The position numbers were made by a program, and so were the translations under genes. 64,000 bases of DNA. It comes from Luscinia megarhynchos. Taxonomy: Eukaryota > Chordata > Aves > Passeriformes > Turdidae. The notes below the pieces were generated by a model that was not told the origin of the DNA, made no database searches, and saw only the letters and a list, made by a program, of their open reading frames with translations. The DNA is taken from positions 1,142,047-1,206,046 of the forward strand of contig JAPFBE010000036.1 in assembly GCA_034336665.1 (NCBI GenBank). The letters are read 5' to 3'. Positions 32,193 to 41,322 of the stretch are shown here, one piece after another; position 1 is the first letter of the stretch; each line of letters begins with the position of its first letter.

Positions 32193-35100
32193 AGGGGTCA
32201 GGGGCTCTATCTCTTGGGGACCCGGAAACATCATAAGGAGCCCTTGATAAAACTAAAAGTGGGTCCCCACGGCCAGGAAATAGTTTTTCTGGTTGACACA
32301 GGCGCTGAGAGATCAACTATTCAGTTTTTGCCAAAAGGATGTAGTTTATCCAAAGAGACTGCCACAGTGGTAGGAGCAAAAGGAGAACCCTTTGAGGTGG
32401 GGGTTATTAAAAGGGTGACAGTTGAATCAGAGTCAAAAATTGGGTTAGGAAATTTCTTGTTAGTATCAGAATCTGAATATAATTTATTAGGGAGAGACAT
32501 GATTATAGAACTAGGAATTAAAATAGAAGTAGTAGAGAAGGAACTACAAATTAAACTCTGTCCTCTTAGAGTAGAAGATGAAGAAAAAATAAACCCTGAA
32601 GTATGGTATAACCCGGGAAACGTAGGGCAGCTAAAAATAGCCCCATTCTCGGTAATTATTAAAAATCCAGAGGTCCCGGTAAAAATAAAACAATATCCCA
32701 TATCCCCTGAGGGCCGATGGAAATTGAAACCTGAAGTAGATAGGCTGTTAAGCAAGGGGCTGCTAGAACCATGTATGTCACCCTTCAACACACCAATACT
32801 CCCTGTGCGCAAATCAGATGGCACTTATCGGTTAGTACACGATTTAAGAGAAATCAATAAATGCACAGTGGCTCGATTCCCCGTGGTGGCAAATCCATAT
32901 ACACTCTTAAGTAAATTGGGGCCTAATAATCTATGGTATAGTGTCATAGATTTAAAGGATGCCTTTTGGGCTTGCCCTCTCGACGAGGCAAGCCGGGATT
33001 ATTTTGCATTTGAATGGGAGGACCCTGATACCGGAAGGAGGCAACAGTTAAGGTGGACAGTGTTACCCCAGGGGTTCACAGAATCTCCAAATTTGTTTGG
33101 ACAGGCACTGGAACAAATCTTGCAGGATTATCAAACAAGACCGGGAGTAACCCTGATACAATATGTAGATGATATACTTCTGGCAGGGGAATATGAGGAG
33201 GATGTGAGAAAAGAAAGTAGAAGACTATTGAATTTCCTAGGACTTAAGGGGTTAAAAGTTTCCAAAACTAAACTTCAGTTTGTAGAAGAGGAGGTAAAAT
33301 ATTTGGGGCACTATTTAAAGAAGGGGGAGAAGAAAATAGACCCTGAAAGGATCCAAGCAATTATGTCACTACCTATTCCAAAGAATAAGAGACAGATTCG
33401 TCAAATTTTGGGACTCACTGGGTACTGCAGACAGTGGATTGAAAATTACAGCAGTAAAGCTAGATTTCTTTACCATAAATTAACACAGGAAGGATTAGTA
33501 AAATGGAGTCGGAAGGACACAGAAAAACTTCAAGAATTAAAGGAAAGCTTAGTCCATGCCCCGGTCTTAAGCCTCCCGGATTTGAGGAGACCATTTTTCT
33601 TGTTTGTGAATATAGAAGAGGGAATTGCATTTGGGGTACTTACCCAGGACTGGGCAGGGAAAAAGAAGCCTGTTGCATATTTATCAAAAATTTTAGATCC
33701 TGTGAGTAGGGGCTGGCCGACCTGTTTACAAATAGTGGCCGGATGTGCCCTATTGGTGGAAGAAGCTAGAAAAATCACCTTTAATGGTAATATTAAAGTA
33801 ATGTCCCCTCAAAACATCCGAAGTGTATTACAACAAAAAGCAGAGAAATGGATTTCAGATGCTAGACTTCTAAAGTATGAAGGAATTCTGGTAGAGGCAC
33901 CCAATTTGACATTAGAAACCACTACACTACAGAACCCGGCTGCATTTTTATACGGAGAGCCAGAGCATGAGTTCTTAGCCCATGACTGTATAGCTACAAT
34001 AGAGGAGCAGACAAAGATCAGACCGGATTTGGAAGAAGAGGAATTAGAAAGTGGTGAAAAACTCTTTGTGGATGGATCCTCCAGGATAATAGAGGGAAGG
34101 AGGAAATCAGGGTATGCAATAGTGCAAGGTCCAGACTTACAGGTGGTAGAGTCGGGTGCATTAGATAAATCCTGGTCTGCACAGGCATGCGAATTATATG
34201 CAATATTAAGGGCCTTAAAACTTCTTGAGGGGAAGGAAGGGACAATATACACTGATTCCAGATATGCATTTGGAGTAGTACATACATTCGGAAAGCTATG
34301 GGAAGAAAGGGGCCTCATTAACTCACAGGGAAAAGATTTGATACATCAGAAACTTATAGTTGAAATATTAAAAGCCCTGAGAGGGCCGAGGAAGTTAGCA
34401 GTGGTACATTTAAAGGGACACCAACGAGGAATGGATTTGAGAAGCAGGGGAAATAATGCTGCGGATCAGGAAGCAAAACGGGCAGCCCTAAAGGAGATGG
34501 TCCTAAAAGAAAAAGGGGGGCAAAGAGATGAGGGTGAAGTCGATAACAATGAAAACACTGACACAATTTTTACGAATGAGGAAAAAGAGAAACTTAAAAG
34601 GATGGGGGTTACAGAAGAATCAGGAAAGTGGATATTAGCAGATGGCCGAGAGGTGCTACCAAAAGCAGTAGCTCAAAGAATACTGTATAAGTTACATCAG
34701 AAAACTCATTGGGGAGCCCAGGGGCTGGTAGATCACTTTGCCACTAAATACATGAGCATCGGACTCCACGATTTAGCTAAACATATCACAAAGGGATGTC
34801 CTACCTGTCTGCAGGTAAATCGAAGTAACCTCAGAAAAACTACCCCATGGGGGAAGGCCTCTAGCAAAGCGGCCCTTGCAAATATCCAAGTAGATTTTAC
34901 TGAATTGCCAAAGGTAGGAAAGATTAAATATCTTTTTGGTGGTAGTAGATCATCTCACCCACTATGTGGAAGCCTTCCCAACATCAAGAGAAACTGCACA
35001 GACAGTAGTAAAAAGTTTTACTAGAGGAGATAGTCCCCAGATATGGTGTACCAGAAACAATTGACTCCGATAGAGGGCCGCAGTTTACATCAAAGGTAAC

Positions 35101-35731
35101 TCAAGAGTTAGCAGAAGCATTAGGAATAAAATGGCAACATCATACTCCCTGGCATCCTCAGAGTTCAGGCCGAGTAGAAAGAATGAATGGGGAAATAAAG
35201 AAACAGCTGACTAAGTTGGTACTAGAAACGAAGCTATCCTGGGTTAAATGTGTTCCATTAGCCTTGCTGAATATTCGGACTCAACCCCGAGCAGATCTGG
35301 GGATTTCCCCATTCGAAATGTTATATGGTATGCCTTATAATTTAGAAAGGGCACAGACAAATCCAAACGTTAGTGAACGATACATTAACGAGTATATAGT
35401 AACCCTGAGGAAATTCAGGAAACAGTTATGGGAAAAGGGAATGTTGGCCCAGAGACCACCGTTAAATCTTGTATTAGATCAGGTTCAGCCAGGAGACTGG
35501 GTACTAGTCCGGAGTTGGAAGGAAAATCCGATAACACCTAAGTGGGAAGGACCTTACCAGGTGTTGCTGACAACGGATTCAGCGGTACGGACTGTAGAAA
35601 AAGGATGGACTCACGCAAGCCGGATCAAAGGACCAGTAAATCCGTCTAAATTCACCGACCATCCTGAGTGGGAGGTAAGAGGCACACCTGGGGATTTAAA
35701 GCTAACACTGCAGAAGAAAGTGCAACCTTGA
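32193..35731 (+). pseudogene. pol: GAM-1 pol: protease, RT, RNase H, integrase; one frameshift
   Basis: Pol follows the gag UAG in the same frame, the classical gammaretroviral layout where some ribosomes read through the stop. The frame is open to 35024: protease VDTGAERS (about 32292), RT LPQGFTESP and YVDDILLA (about 33163-33186), RNase H with LFVDGSS (about 34064), and integrase with the H-H-C-C zinc site ending CPTC (about 34800) and the first core Asp. Near 34940, in TCTTTTTGG, one base appears to be missing; the core Asp in SDRGPQF and the Glu in GRVERMNG are read in the shifted frame, which is open to 35731. Apart from this the enzyme domains look well kept. Confidence 0.93.
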
Positions 35732-35784
35732 AGGACTTTATTCTTCTACTTCCTTTTGGGACATGAAACCTATACCGACACCAC

Positions 35785-36369
35785 ATGGATGCTGAACCTT
35801 GGGATCCACAGTACTTTTCTTTCACAATAGAAAACAAAAAAACAGGGGTACCACTAGAAGGTAGGGAAAGTGTACTAAGTGCAGAGGTTAAACTCAAATG
35901 TAATGCTGAAAACTGCTGGGGAAATTGTAATCCGTTTGTATGCTTTGTCTGTTTAGTTTGTAAGGAGGAGTGGTGGGCCCATTGCCGCAACGGTTACATC
36001 CCTAGAGGGGTGTGTCACAATTGTTACTGGAATCAAAGGAGGCTCACTTCTCAGGTCCTAGCCACCGTAGTGGCTGCGGGGGGGCTTTCAGTGGGATCTA
36101 AAAAGTGGTGGGAAATTTTTTCAAAGGGGGTGAACCCTCAATTTTACTGCTACCACTCTAATGAACCTACCCCATTTGTAGCCAAAATTGTAGCTGCCCT
36201 GTGTAGGCGGTGGGTACCCGAACTCAGTTGCTATACTCCTCTAATTAAAGCCCACAAGTGGAGCAAGTATATTAAACGTATCAAAAAGCATGGGGCAAAC
36301 ACCCCTCCTGAAGAGTACTCTTGCTGCCGAGAAGATGGAACTCCCCATAGCTCGCTGCAACCGAGTTGA
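35785..36369 (+). CDS. Extra cysteine-rich frame between pol and env of GAM-1 (194 codons)
   Basis: I do not recognise this protein. The ATG at 35785 is 54 bases after pol ends, and the frame overlaps the first 80 bases of env in another frame. It has 14 cysteines, nine of them in a cluster (about residues 38-85) spaced C-x4-C-x3-C-x4-C-x2-C-x2-C-x7-C-x9-C-x2-C, with HC and CHNC elements that look suited to bind zinc. There is no signal peptide or membrane span. A basic stretch (KWSKYIKRIKKHG, about residues 149-161) follows. Simple gammaretroviruses carry no gene at this place. The frame is unbroken although gag and pol are not. It could be a regulatory or accessory protein, or a captured host fragment; neither is shown. 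Confidence 0.6.
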   Translation: MDAEPWDPQYFSFTIENKKTGVPLEGRESVLSAEVKLKCNAENCWGNCNPFVCFVCLVCKEEWWAHCRNGYIPRGVCHNCYWNQRRLTSQVLATVVAAGGLSVGSKKWWEIFSKGVNPQFYCYHSNEPTPFVAKIVAALCRRWVPELSCYTPLIKAHKWSKYIKRIKKHGANTPPEEYSCCREDGTPHSSLQPS

Positions 36370-38344
36370 TGGGCGAGGCAGAGGAGAAAATGTTTGTGGA
36401 GTGGGTTGCCCACGGGCACAGAGGAGACTAAAGGTGGGGACCCAAAGGCGATGGGAGGACAGGTTACAGAAACAATGGGATAGTAATCACCACTGGCAGA
36501 CAAGTTGCGGGCATTGGGGAAGCTACTACCTCCGGTTAGGAATAATTTGTTTGATGTCCCTAAAAGGAGTACATGCAAGCCACGAACCGTTTAAATGGTC
36601 ACTTATAAAATGGGAAGGTCAGAGAGAAATTCAAACACAAACTACTTCGGGAAGTCCCAGCTTTAACATAACTCTAGATGATCTACTTGACAGGACAGGT
36701 TCTAGCCCCTATAGTGTATTCTACATGTGTCCAGCATCTAACCCAGGGAGGTCATACTGTAACTACCCCGGAGAATTTTACTGTGGATATTGGGGCTGTG
36801 AAACAATTTCCCTAGGATGGTCGGTCCAAATCCAAGATAAGTACTTAAGAGTTGAAAGAGGTCCACATGGATGTAAAAAACCCTGGACAGATCCATCAGG
36901 GGTGGTAACTTATATCGGTACTTGTAAATGGGTCTATCTTAACGTCACGCAACCCCAAGACCCGGGATGGGTAGTAGGAAAATTCTGGGGAGTTAGAATA
37001 TGGGAACCCGGGAAAGACCGAGGAGGACATATTGTTATAAAGAAGGAAATTATACCCCACGATCCTCAGCCTGTTGGACCAAATCCTATAATGACAGACT
37101 CAAAAGCCACAATAACGGATCAGAGTAACTTAGACAACATAAGCCAAGAAAGTTTTACAGAGACCAAAAATGAATCACAGCTAATAAAGACAACAGCCGT
37201 GACACAACCCAGTAAAGGGCCCCTGTGGAAAATCCTACAAGCCACCTTTAGGGTGTTAAATAGTACATACCCCAATTTGACTAAAGAGTGCTGGTTATGT
37301 TACAGTATTAATCCACCCTTTTATGAGGCCTTAGGTTCTGTAGCAAAATCTAAAAGAATAAATGGGACCAATCCCTCCTTGTGCCTTTGGAAAGGGGGAA
37401 AAGAAAGCACCCCAGGGGTATCGATGGCTCAGGTAAATGGGAAGGGGAGGTGTATAGGCAACATACCTCGAGATAAGGACCACCTCTGCGGGGTAAAAAT
37501 GGCTGTAACCGACTCCCGCAAACCTGCCCAATGGTTAATCCCTGCTGCAAATACCAAGTGGGTTTGTAACACATTAGGAGTAACCCCGTGTATATCAATA
37601 CCTAATTTCAACGAAACATCCGAATACTGCATTCAGGTCATGATAGTTCCCCGAATCGTATACCACCCAAAGGACTATGTGTATAAACATCAAACCACTC
37701 CAGGACACCACCTGGTAAAACGGGAACCGTTTACAGCCCTTACAGTTGCTGTATTATTAACATTAGGAGGTGCTGGAGTAGGAACGGGAGTAGCTTCTTT
37801 AGTAAACCAACAGCAAGAATTTAAAAATCTTAGAGTCTCAGTGGATGAAGACCTAAGTAGAATAGAAAAAGCAATAGACGGTCTTGTAAAATCAGTAAGA
37901 TCTCTTTCGGAAGTTGTATTACAGAATAGGCGGGGATTAGACCTGTTATTTTTACAGCAAGGGGGATTGTGTGTAGCTTTACAGGAAGAATGTTGTACCT
38001 ATGCGGACCACACTGGGATAGCAATTGACACCATGGCTGAGCTCCGAAAACAACTGGAGCAACGTAAAAAAGATAGAGAAGCCCGGCAAAGTTGGTATGA
38101 ATCTTGGTTTAACTATTCTCCCTGGTTAACAACTTTGTTGTCTACCATAGCAGGACCATTAATCTTGCTAATTTTAGGACTCACCTTTGGCCCTTGCATC
38201 TTTAACAGAATCATTAGCATAGTAAAAAGTAGGTTAGAAGCAGCTCACCTCATGTTAATACGAGCAAAATATGAAGCCTTGAATGGAGAAGAAACAGAAA
38301 ACTATTTAGAATTAAGTAAAAAAGAATTACAAAGATTTAGCTAG
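36290..38344 (+). CDS. env: GAM-1 env, gamma-type, intact 684-codon frame
   Basis: Open from ATG 36290 to TAG 38344. The first 78 residues are hydrophilic and rich in Arg (RRLKVGTQRRW, about residues 46-56); a hydrophobic signal segment comes only at about 79-97. The surface subunit has many Cys and N-glycosylation sites and the CWLC isomerase-type motif (about 37291) typical of gammaretroviral Env. The subunit boundary is near residue 478 (LVKR, a weak furin-type site), followed by a hydrophobic, Gly-rich fusion segment. The TM subunit has an LQNRRGLDLLFL block, CX6CC at residues 561-569 and one membrane anchor at about 616-642. All expected parts are present. Whether it is expressed, or folds, cannot be told. 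Confidence 0.93.
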   Translation: MGQTPLLKSTLAAEKMELPIARCNRVDGRGRGENVCGVGCPRAQRRLKVGTQRRWEDRLQKQWDSNHHWQTSCGHWGSYYLRLGIICLMSLKGVHASHEPFKWSLIKWEGQREIQTQTTSGSPSFNITLDDLLDRTGSSPYSVFYMCPASNPGRSYCNYPGEFYCGYWGCETISLGWSVQIQDKYLRVERGPHGCKKPWTDPSGVVTYIGTCKWVYLNVTQPQDPGWVVGKFWGVRIWEPGKDRGGHIVIKKEIIPHDPQPVGPNPIMTDSKATITDQSNLDNISQESFTETKNESQLIKTTAVTQPSKGPLWKILQATFRVLNSTYPNLTKECWLCYSINPPFYEALGSVAKSKRINGTNPSLCLWKGGKESTPGVSMAQVNGKGRCIGNIPRDKDHLCGVKMAVTDSRKPAQWLIPAANTKWVCNTLGVTPCISIPNFNETSEYCIQVMIVPRIVYHPKDYVYKHQTTPGHHLVKREPFTALTVAVLLTLGGAGVGTGVASLVNQQQEFKNLRVSVDEDLSRIEKAIDGLVKSVRSLSEVVLQNRRGLDLLFLQQGGLCVALQEECCTYADHTGIAIDTMAELRKQLEQRKKDREARQSWYESWFNYSPWLTTLLSTIAGPLILLILGLTFGPCIFNRIISIVKSRLEAAHLMLIRAKYEALNGEETENYLELSKKELQRFS

Positions 38345-38361
38345 AACAAAAGTAGGATATA

Positions 38362-38375
38362 GAAAAAGGGGGGAT
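38362..38375 (+). promoter_or_regulatory. Polypurine tract of GAM-1
   Basis: AGAAAAAGGGGGGAT directly before the 3' LTR start at 38376. Confidence 0.9.
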
Positions 38376-38929
38376 TGTGATAGATAAGGAACCTTTTGTT
38401 CGCCTGACAGACCTTGAGAAAGATATCGCCTAGGCCTGTGGAGCCAGGATGAGGTAAATTGTTTTATTGCTTTGCTTTGCTTGCCAAAAAGATGTTAATT
38501 GTTTAGCTTTGCTAGCCAGACAGACCTTGAGAGTTAATCACTTTGCTTTACTTGCATAAATCACATATCTAAGTGTTAGCAAGTTCCCAAGAAACCGCCG
38601 GATCACCCTATAAGGAGGAGGGGGGTTAGCAAGACAAAACAGAGAAAGAGGCTCCTCACCTTCATCCCTCGACCACCAGAAGGCAGAAAAAGACCAGAAA
38701 AAGACCCCTAGCAACTGGAAGAGCATGCGCAAATTACTAAAAACACGTAATCCAGAAACAACTTAAAAGGGACCAACTGCGGGGGGGTTGCGGCAGTTGG
38801 TGGAGCGGGCTCTGCTCGACTCCCTTGCCGCCCGGCGCAGCGCTGATCTTTACTTTTGCTTTTCTGTGACCAATAAATTTTTCAATTTTTGATTCGATCT
38901 CACATGGTCCATTGTACTCATTTATAACA
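38376..38929 (+). repeat. 3' LTR of GAM-1
   Basis: 554 bp, same ends as the 5' LTR and nearly identical. Differences seen: shorter G and A runs, GCATGCGCAAATT against GCATGCTAAAATT, and CTCACATGG against CTCGCATGG. Confidence 0.95.
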
Positions 38930-38933
38930 CCCC

Positions 38934-39422
38934 ACCCCACGGGCTGCTGTGCCGAGCAGCCGCCGTAAGAGAAAGACAGCGGCCACCCTGCCTTCGCCAC
39001 TGCCCAGGCTGCGGCTGCCCTCCCTATGGAGCTGCTCTCAGCAGCCTTACCGGCTCCAAGCCAAACGGCCAAATGGGATCCAGGAGTAGCGGTCTGGCCT
39101 CAGAAGTTCCGCGCCTGAAGCCACGCCACCAGGACCAGCGCGCCACATGGCCTGCACACCAGCCACTCTGCCCCTTCGACTGTGCCGCCTGAAGAAAGAG
39201 CGGGAGAAGCGGCTTGCAACGGGCCACCCGCCCGCTGCCTGAGCACCCAGAACCGCAGGCTGCTCGCCTGACGTCCACACACCCAGCCCTGCTGGCGCGC
39301 GCCACACAGCGGGCGCAGGGCTGCCACACCCCTCAAACTCTACCGCTTCCTGCCCACAACAGCTTTGCCAACACCAGAAAGTCCAGCAACACAGCCATGA
39401 ACACAAACTCACTGGCTAAAGT
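38934..39422 (+). other. GC-rich BET-1 interior before the Y-box fragment
   Basis: Continues the BET-1 sequence interrupted at 29809. It is rich in Ala, Pro and Arg codons in several frames, all with stops. It may be the rest of the gag proline-rich part, or the Ala/Pro-rich N-terminus typical of Y-box proteins, or both. Confidence 0.45.
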
Positions 39423-39872
39423 AAAAAAGTCATTGCTACAAAATTTTTGGGAACTGTCGAATGGTTCAATGTGAAAAATAGATATGGATTCATCACTCGA
39501 AATGATACCAAGGAAAATGTGCTTATCCATCAAACTGCAATAAAAAAAAATAACCCCAGAAAATGTCTCTGCAGTGTAGGAGATGGAGAAACAGTGCAAT
39601 TTGCCATAGTACAAGAAAAGGCCCACAAGCAGCCAATGTTACAGGTCCTAATGGAGTCCCGATGCAAGGAAGCATTAATGCACCAAACTGCAACTACTAT
39701 CCACATTCTAAAAAATGTTGTCCCTCACACAACATCCAAAGAGATAATGCCCATAGTCAACAGCCAAAAAGTCACAGCAGCAACCCAAAAGGAAAGACAG
39801 CACAAAACAACAATCAGCCGTCCTACAATCAAAAGTCCATTCCTCTATTTACAAAACCTGCCAAACGGATAA
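39423..39872 (+). pseudogene. YBX: Y-box protein (YBX-type) cold-shock domain, intronless, inside BET-1
   Basis: From 39423 the frame reads [16 protein letters not shown], then [13 protein letters not shown] and [12 protein letters not shown]: the cold-shock domain of vertebrate Y-box proteins, with its RNP1-type (YGFI) and RNP2-type (VLIHQ) nucleic-acid-binding strands. A TAA lies three codons upstream. Near 39610 the frame shifts; the next frame (39563-39872) continues with [15 protein letters not shown] and a diverged basic region, many Arg codons changed to Cys or other residues. In host genes this region is split by introns; here it is continuous, so it was copied from RNA. Birds have very few processed pseudogenes because CR1 rarely copies mRNAs; together with its place between a gag remnant and a polypurine tract plus LTR this suggests retroviral capture. 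It cannot now make a whole protein. Confidence 0.8.
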
Positions 39873-40146
39873 GTGCCTTCCCCCAATCCCTATTGCCTTC
39901 CTACTTCCTCTCACTTTCCCCTTTTTTCATCCACACAATAAGTCCTTTCAAAATTACCCAAAATCCTATTACCCTTTCTTTATGTTCCCTCGAATTCCTA
40001 CCCCCTTTCTTCTCCATGGTCTCCCTCCCACAGCCATGCTTCTCCCTACCTTTGCTACCCAGCTGCCAATCTGGTTTCCCAAAGTTCCTTTTTAATACAA
40101 AGGGGGAGATGATATGAGGGGGGAAGAAAGAAAAATCGCCCCAGGT
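39873..40146 (+). other. BET-1 interior, no gene recognised
   Basis: T- and C-rich sequence, then a purine stretch AAAGGGGGAGATGATATGAGG (from about 40099) that looks like an extra polypurine tract. It ends at the CCAGGT duplication of the solo LTR-G. Confidence 0.5.
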
Positions 40147-40596
40147 TGTAGAGAATGTTACTCCCCCTAAAATCTATCCCTGGAATTCCATCCCATAATT
40201 ACTGAATGCTTAGCAATCAACTCCCCATCCCCCTTATCGAAAACCCTGTTATCTTTTTGGATTTCTATGGGCTCTTAAAGCAAACAAGTTATTGGTCCTT
40301 TTTTACTTAAGAATTTTAAGATAATTAGTTAGTTTAAAAGCTGTAGTTTTATTGGTAGAAAATTCAATCCTCTGTAAACCTATAAAAAGTCTTTTGTTAT
40401 CTGATATAACTGGACATCGCTGTACTCTCCCCTTTGAAGAAGTAAAACTATCTTCAGAACCAGTGCCGCTTTGTCTCAACCTTTCTGTACTCCGCTAGTG
40501 GGTAGCTGTAAGCCCGGCAGCCCAAGTCCAGAGAAATCTGGGCCTGAAGCTGTTAGGCTTGGGGTTGGAAAGCACCAACCCAGAAAAACAGCTACA
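40147..40596 (+). mobile_element. Solo LTR-G in BET-1
   Basis: 450 bp, TGTAGAGAATGTTACTCC to AACAGCTACA, flanked by a perfect 6-bp duplication CCAGGT (40141-40146 and 40597-40602). It has the same length as the BET-2 5' LTR (46765-47214). TATAAAAAG lies at about 40381. Its AATAAA is mutated. Confidence 0.95.
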
Positions 40597-40602
40597 CCAG
40601 GT

Positions 40603-40947
40603 AACAACCTTTGTTATTTCTTCAAAATTAACAATTTCTATTTGGAGTTCCAGCAGGTACAGCACCCCCATTCTGCTAACCACATTGCTAATAGCCACCA
40701 AAGTGCCAGTCCATGCTGAAGAATGCCTTTCCTGACTCAGTTTCCTGACAAGCCATGCTGAGAAAACCTCACCTCCTTTCCTGCGAGTTCCAAGAAAAAT
40801 CTGTTCAGATATTAGAGACTCAAAAAATGGCTTGCATTCTGAAAATTGTTTTATGAATGCTTTAAATTGTTTTTGTCATTTTGTGTTCCTTAGTTGCCTC
40901 AACCATTTGATTTTAAAATCCTTAAAAGAAGCCCTCTTAATTAATAA
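40603..40947 (+). other. BET-1 3' interior
   Basis: AT-rich, no clear frame. It may hold env-end or 3' untranslated sequence of BET-1. It leads into the polypurine tract. Confidence 0.45.
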
Positions 40948-40960
40948 AGAAAAGGGGAGT
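40948..40960 (+). promoter_or_regulatory. Polypurine tract of BET-1
   Basis: AGAAAAGGGGAGT directly before the 3' LTR. Confidence 0.85.
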
Positions 40961-41322
40961 TGTGGAGACCAAAGGAATTCCCAATTAGGGAAAGCAACTC
41001 CTGTTCTGTTCCCTGGGTTAGCCCTGTGCCCTCTCCCTGTCTGTCAGCCTTTCGGTCACTCCTACCCTGTTTCCCTGTTAGCCCTTTTTTCCTAACTCCA
41101 CCCTTTTGACACCCCAATGCCCCCTGGTAATTGATCTCTGATGTTCTCCCCGCCCTGCTCATCCCATGTATTTAACCTAGACCCTTACAAAGTACCAAGC
41201 CTTTCTTCTCTAAACCATGGATGATGCACACACGTGACAGAAATAAATATCTCTGTGAAACCCCTGCAAAGGCCCTTCCTGCTTCTTACTTGTTTTCACC
41301 CCAAACAACACCAGATGCAACA
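40961..41322 (+). repeat. 3' LTR of BET-1 (LTR-F)
   Basis: 362 bp, TGTGGAGACCAAAGG to GATGCAACA, followed directly by ERVL-3 protease sequence. It carries a GAAATAAATATC poly(A)-type block (about 41239). Confidence 0.92.

Larger units (their letters stand above)
29810..38929 (+). mobile_element. GAM-1: near-complete gammaretrovirus-like provirus
   Basis: A 9.1-kb provirus: 5' LTR, tRNA-His PBS, gag, pol in the same frame after a UAG, an extra frame, env, polypurine tract, 3' LTR. The flanks CCCC (29806-29809 and 38930-38933) are a 4-bp duplication, as expected for this class. The LTRs differ mainly by lengths of homopolymers plus about three substitutions, so it is among the youngest insertions here. 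Gag and integrase carry frame breaks; env is open. Confidence 0.95.
28544..41322 (+). mobile_element. BET-1: beta-like provirus with a captured Y-box sequence
   Basis: Two 362-bp LTRs in the same orientation bound the element. Inside, after removing GAM-1 (29810-38929) and a solo LTR-G (40147-40596), there are only about 2.4 kb: a PBS, a decayed gag start with a proline-rich part, a Y-box/cold-shock coding fragment, and a polypurine tract. Pol is missing. Flanking six bases read CCTCGT and CCCCAT, which differ by two transitions and may be a decayed 6-bp target duplication. Both flanks are ERVL-3, which supports one insertion event. Gag-plus-host-gene without pol is the layout of gene-transducing retroviruses. 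Confidence 0.75.
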
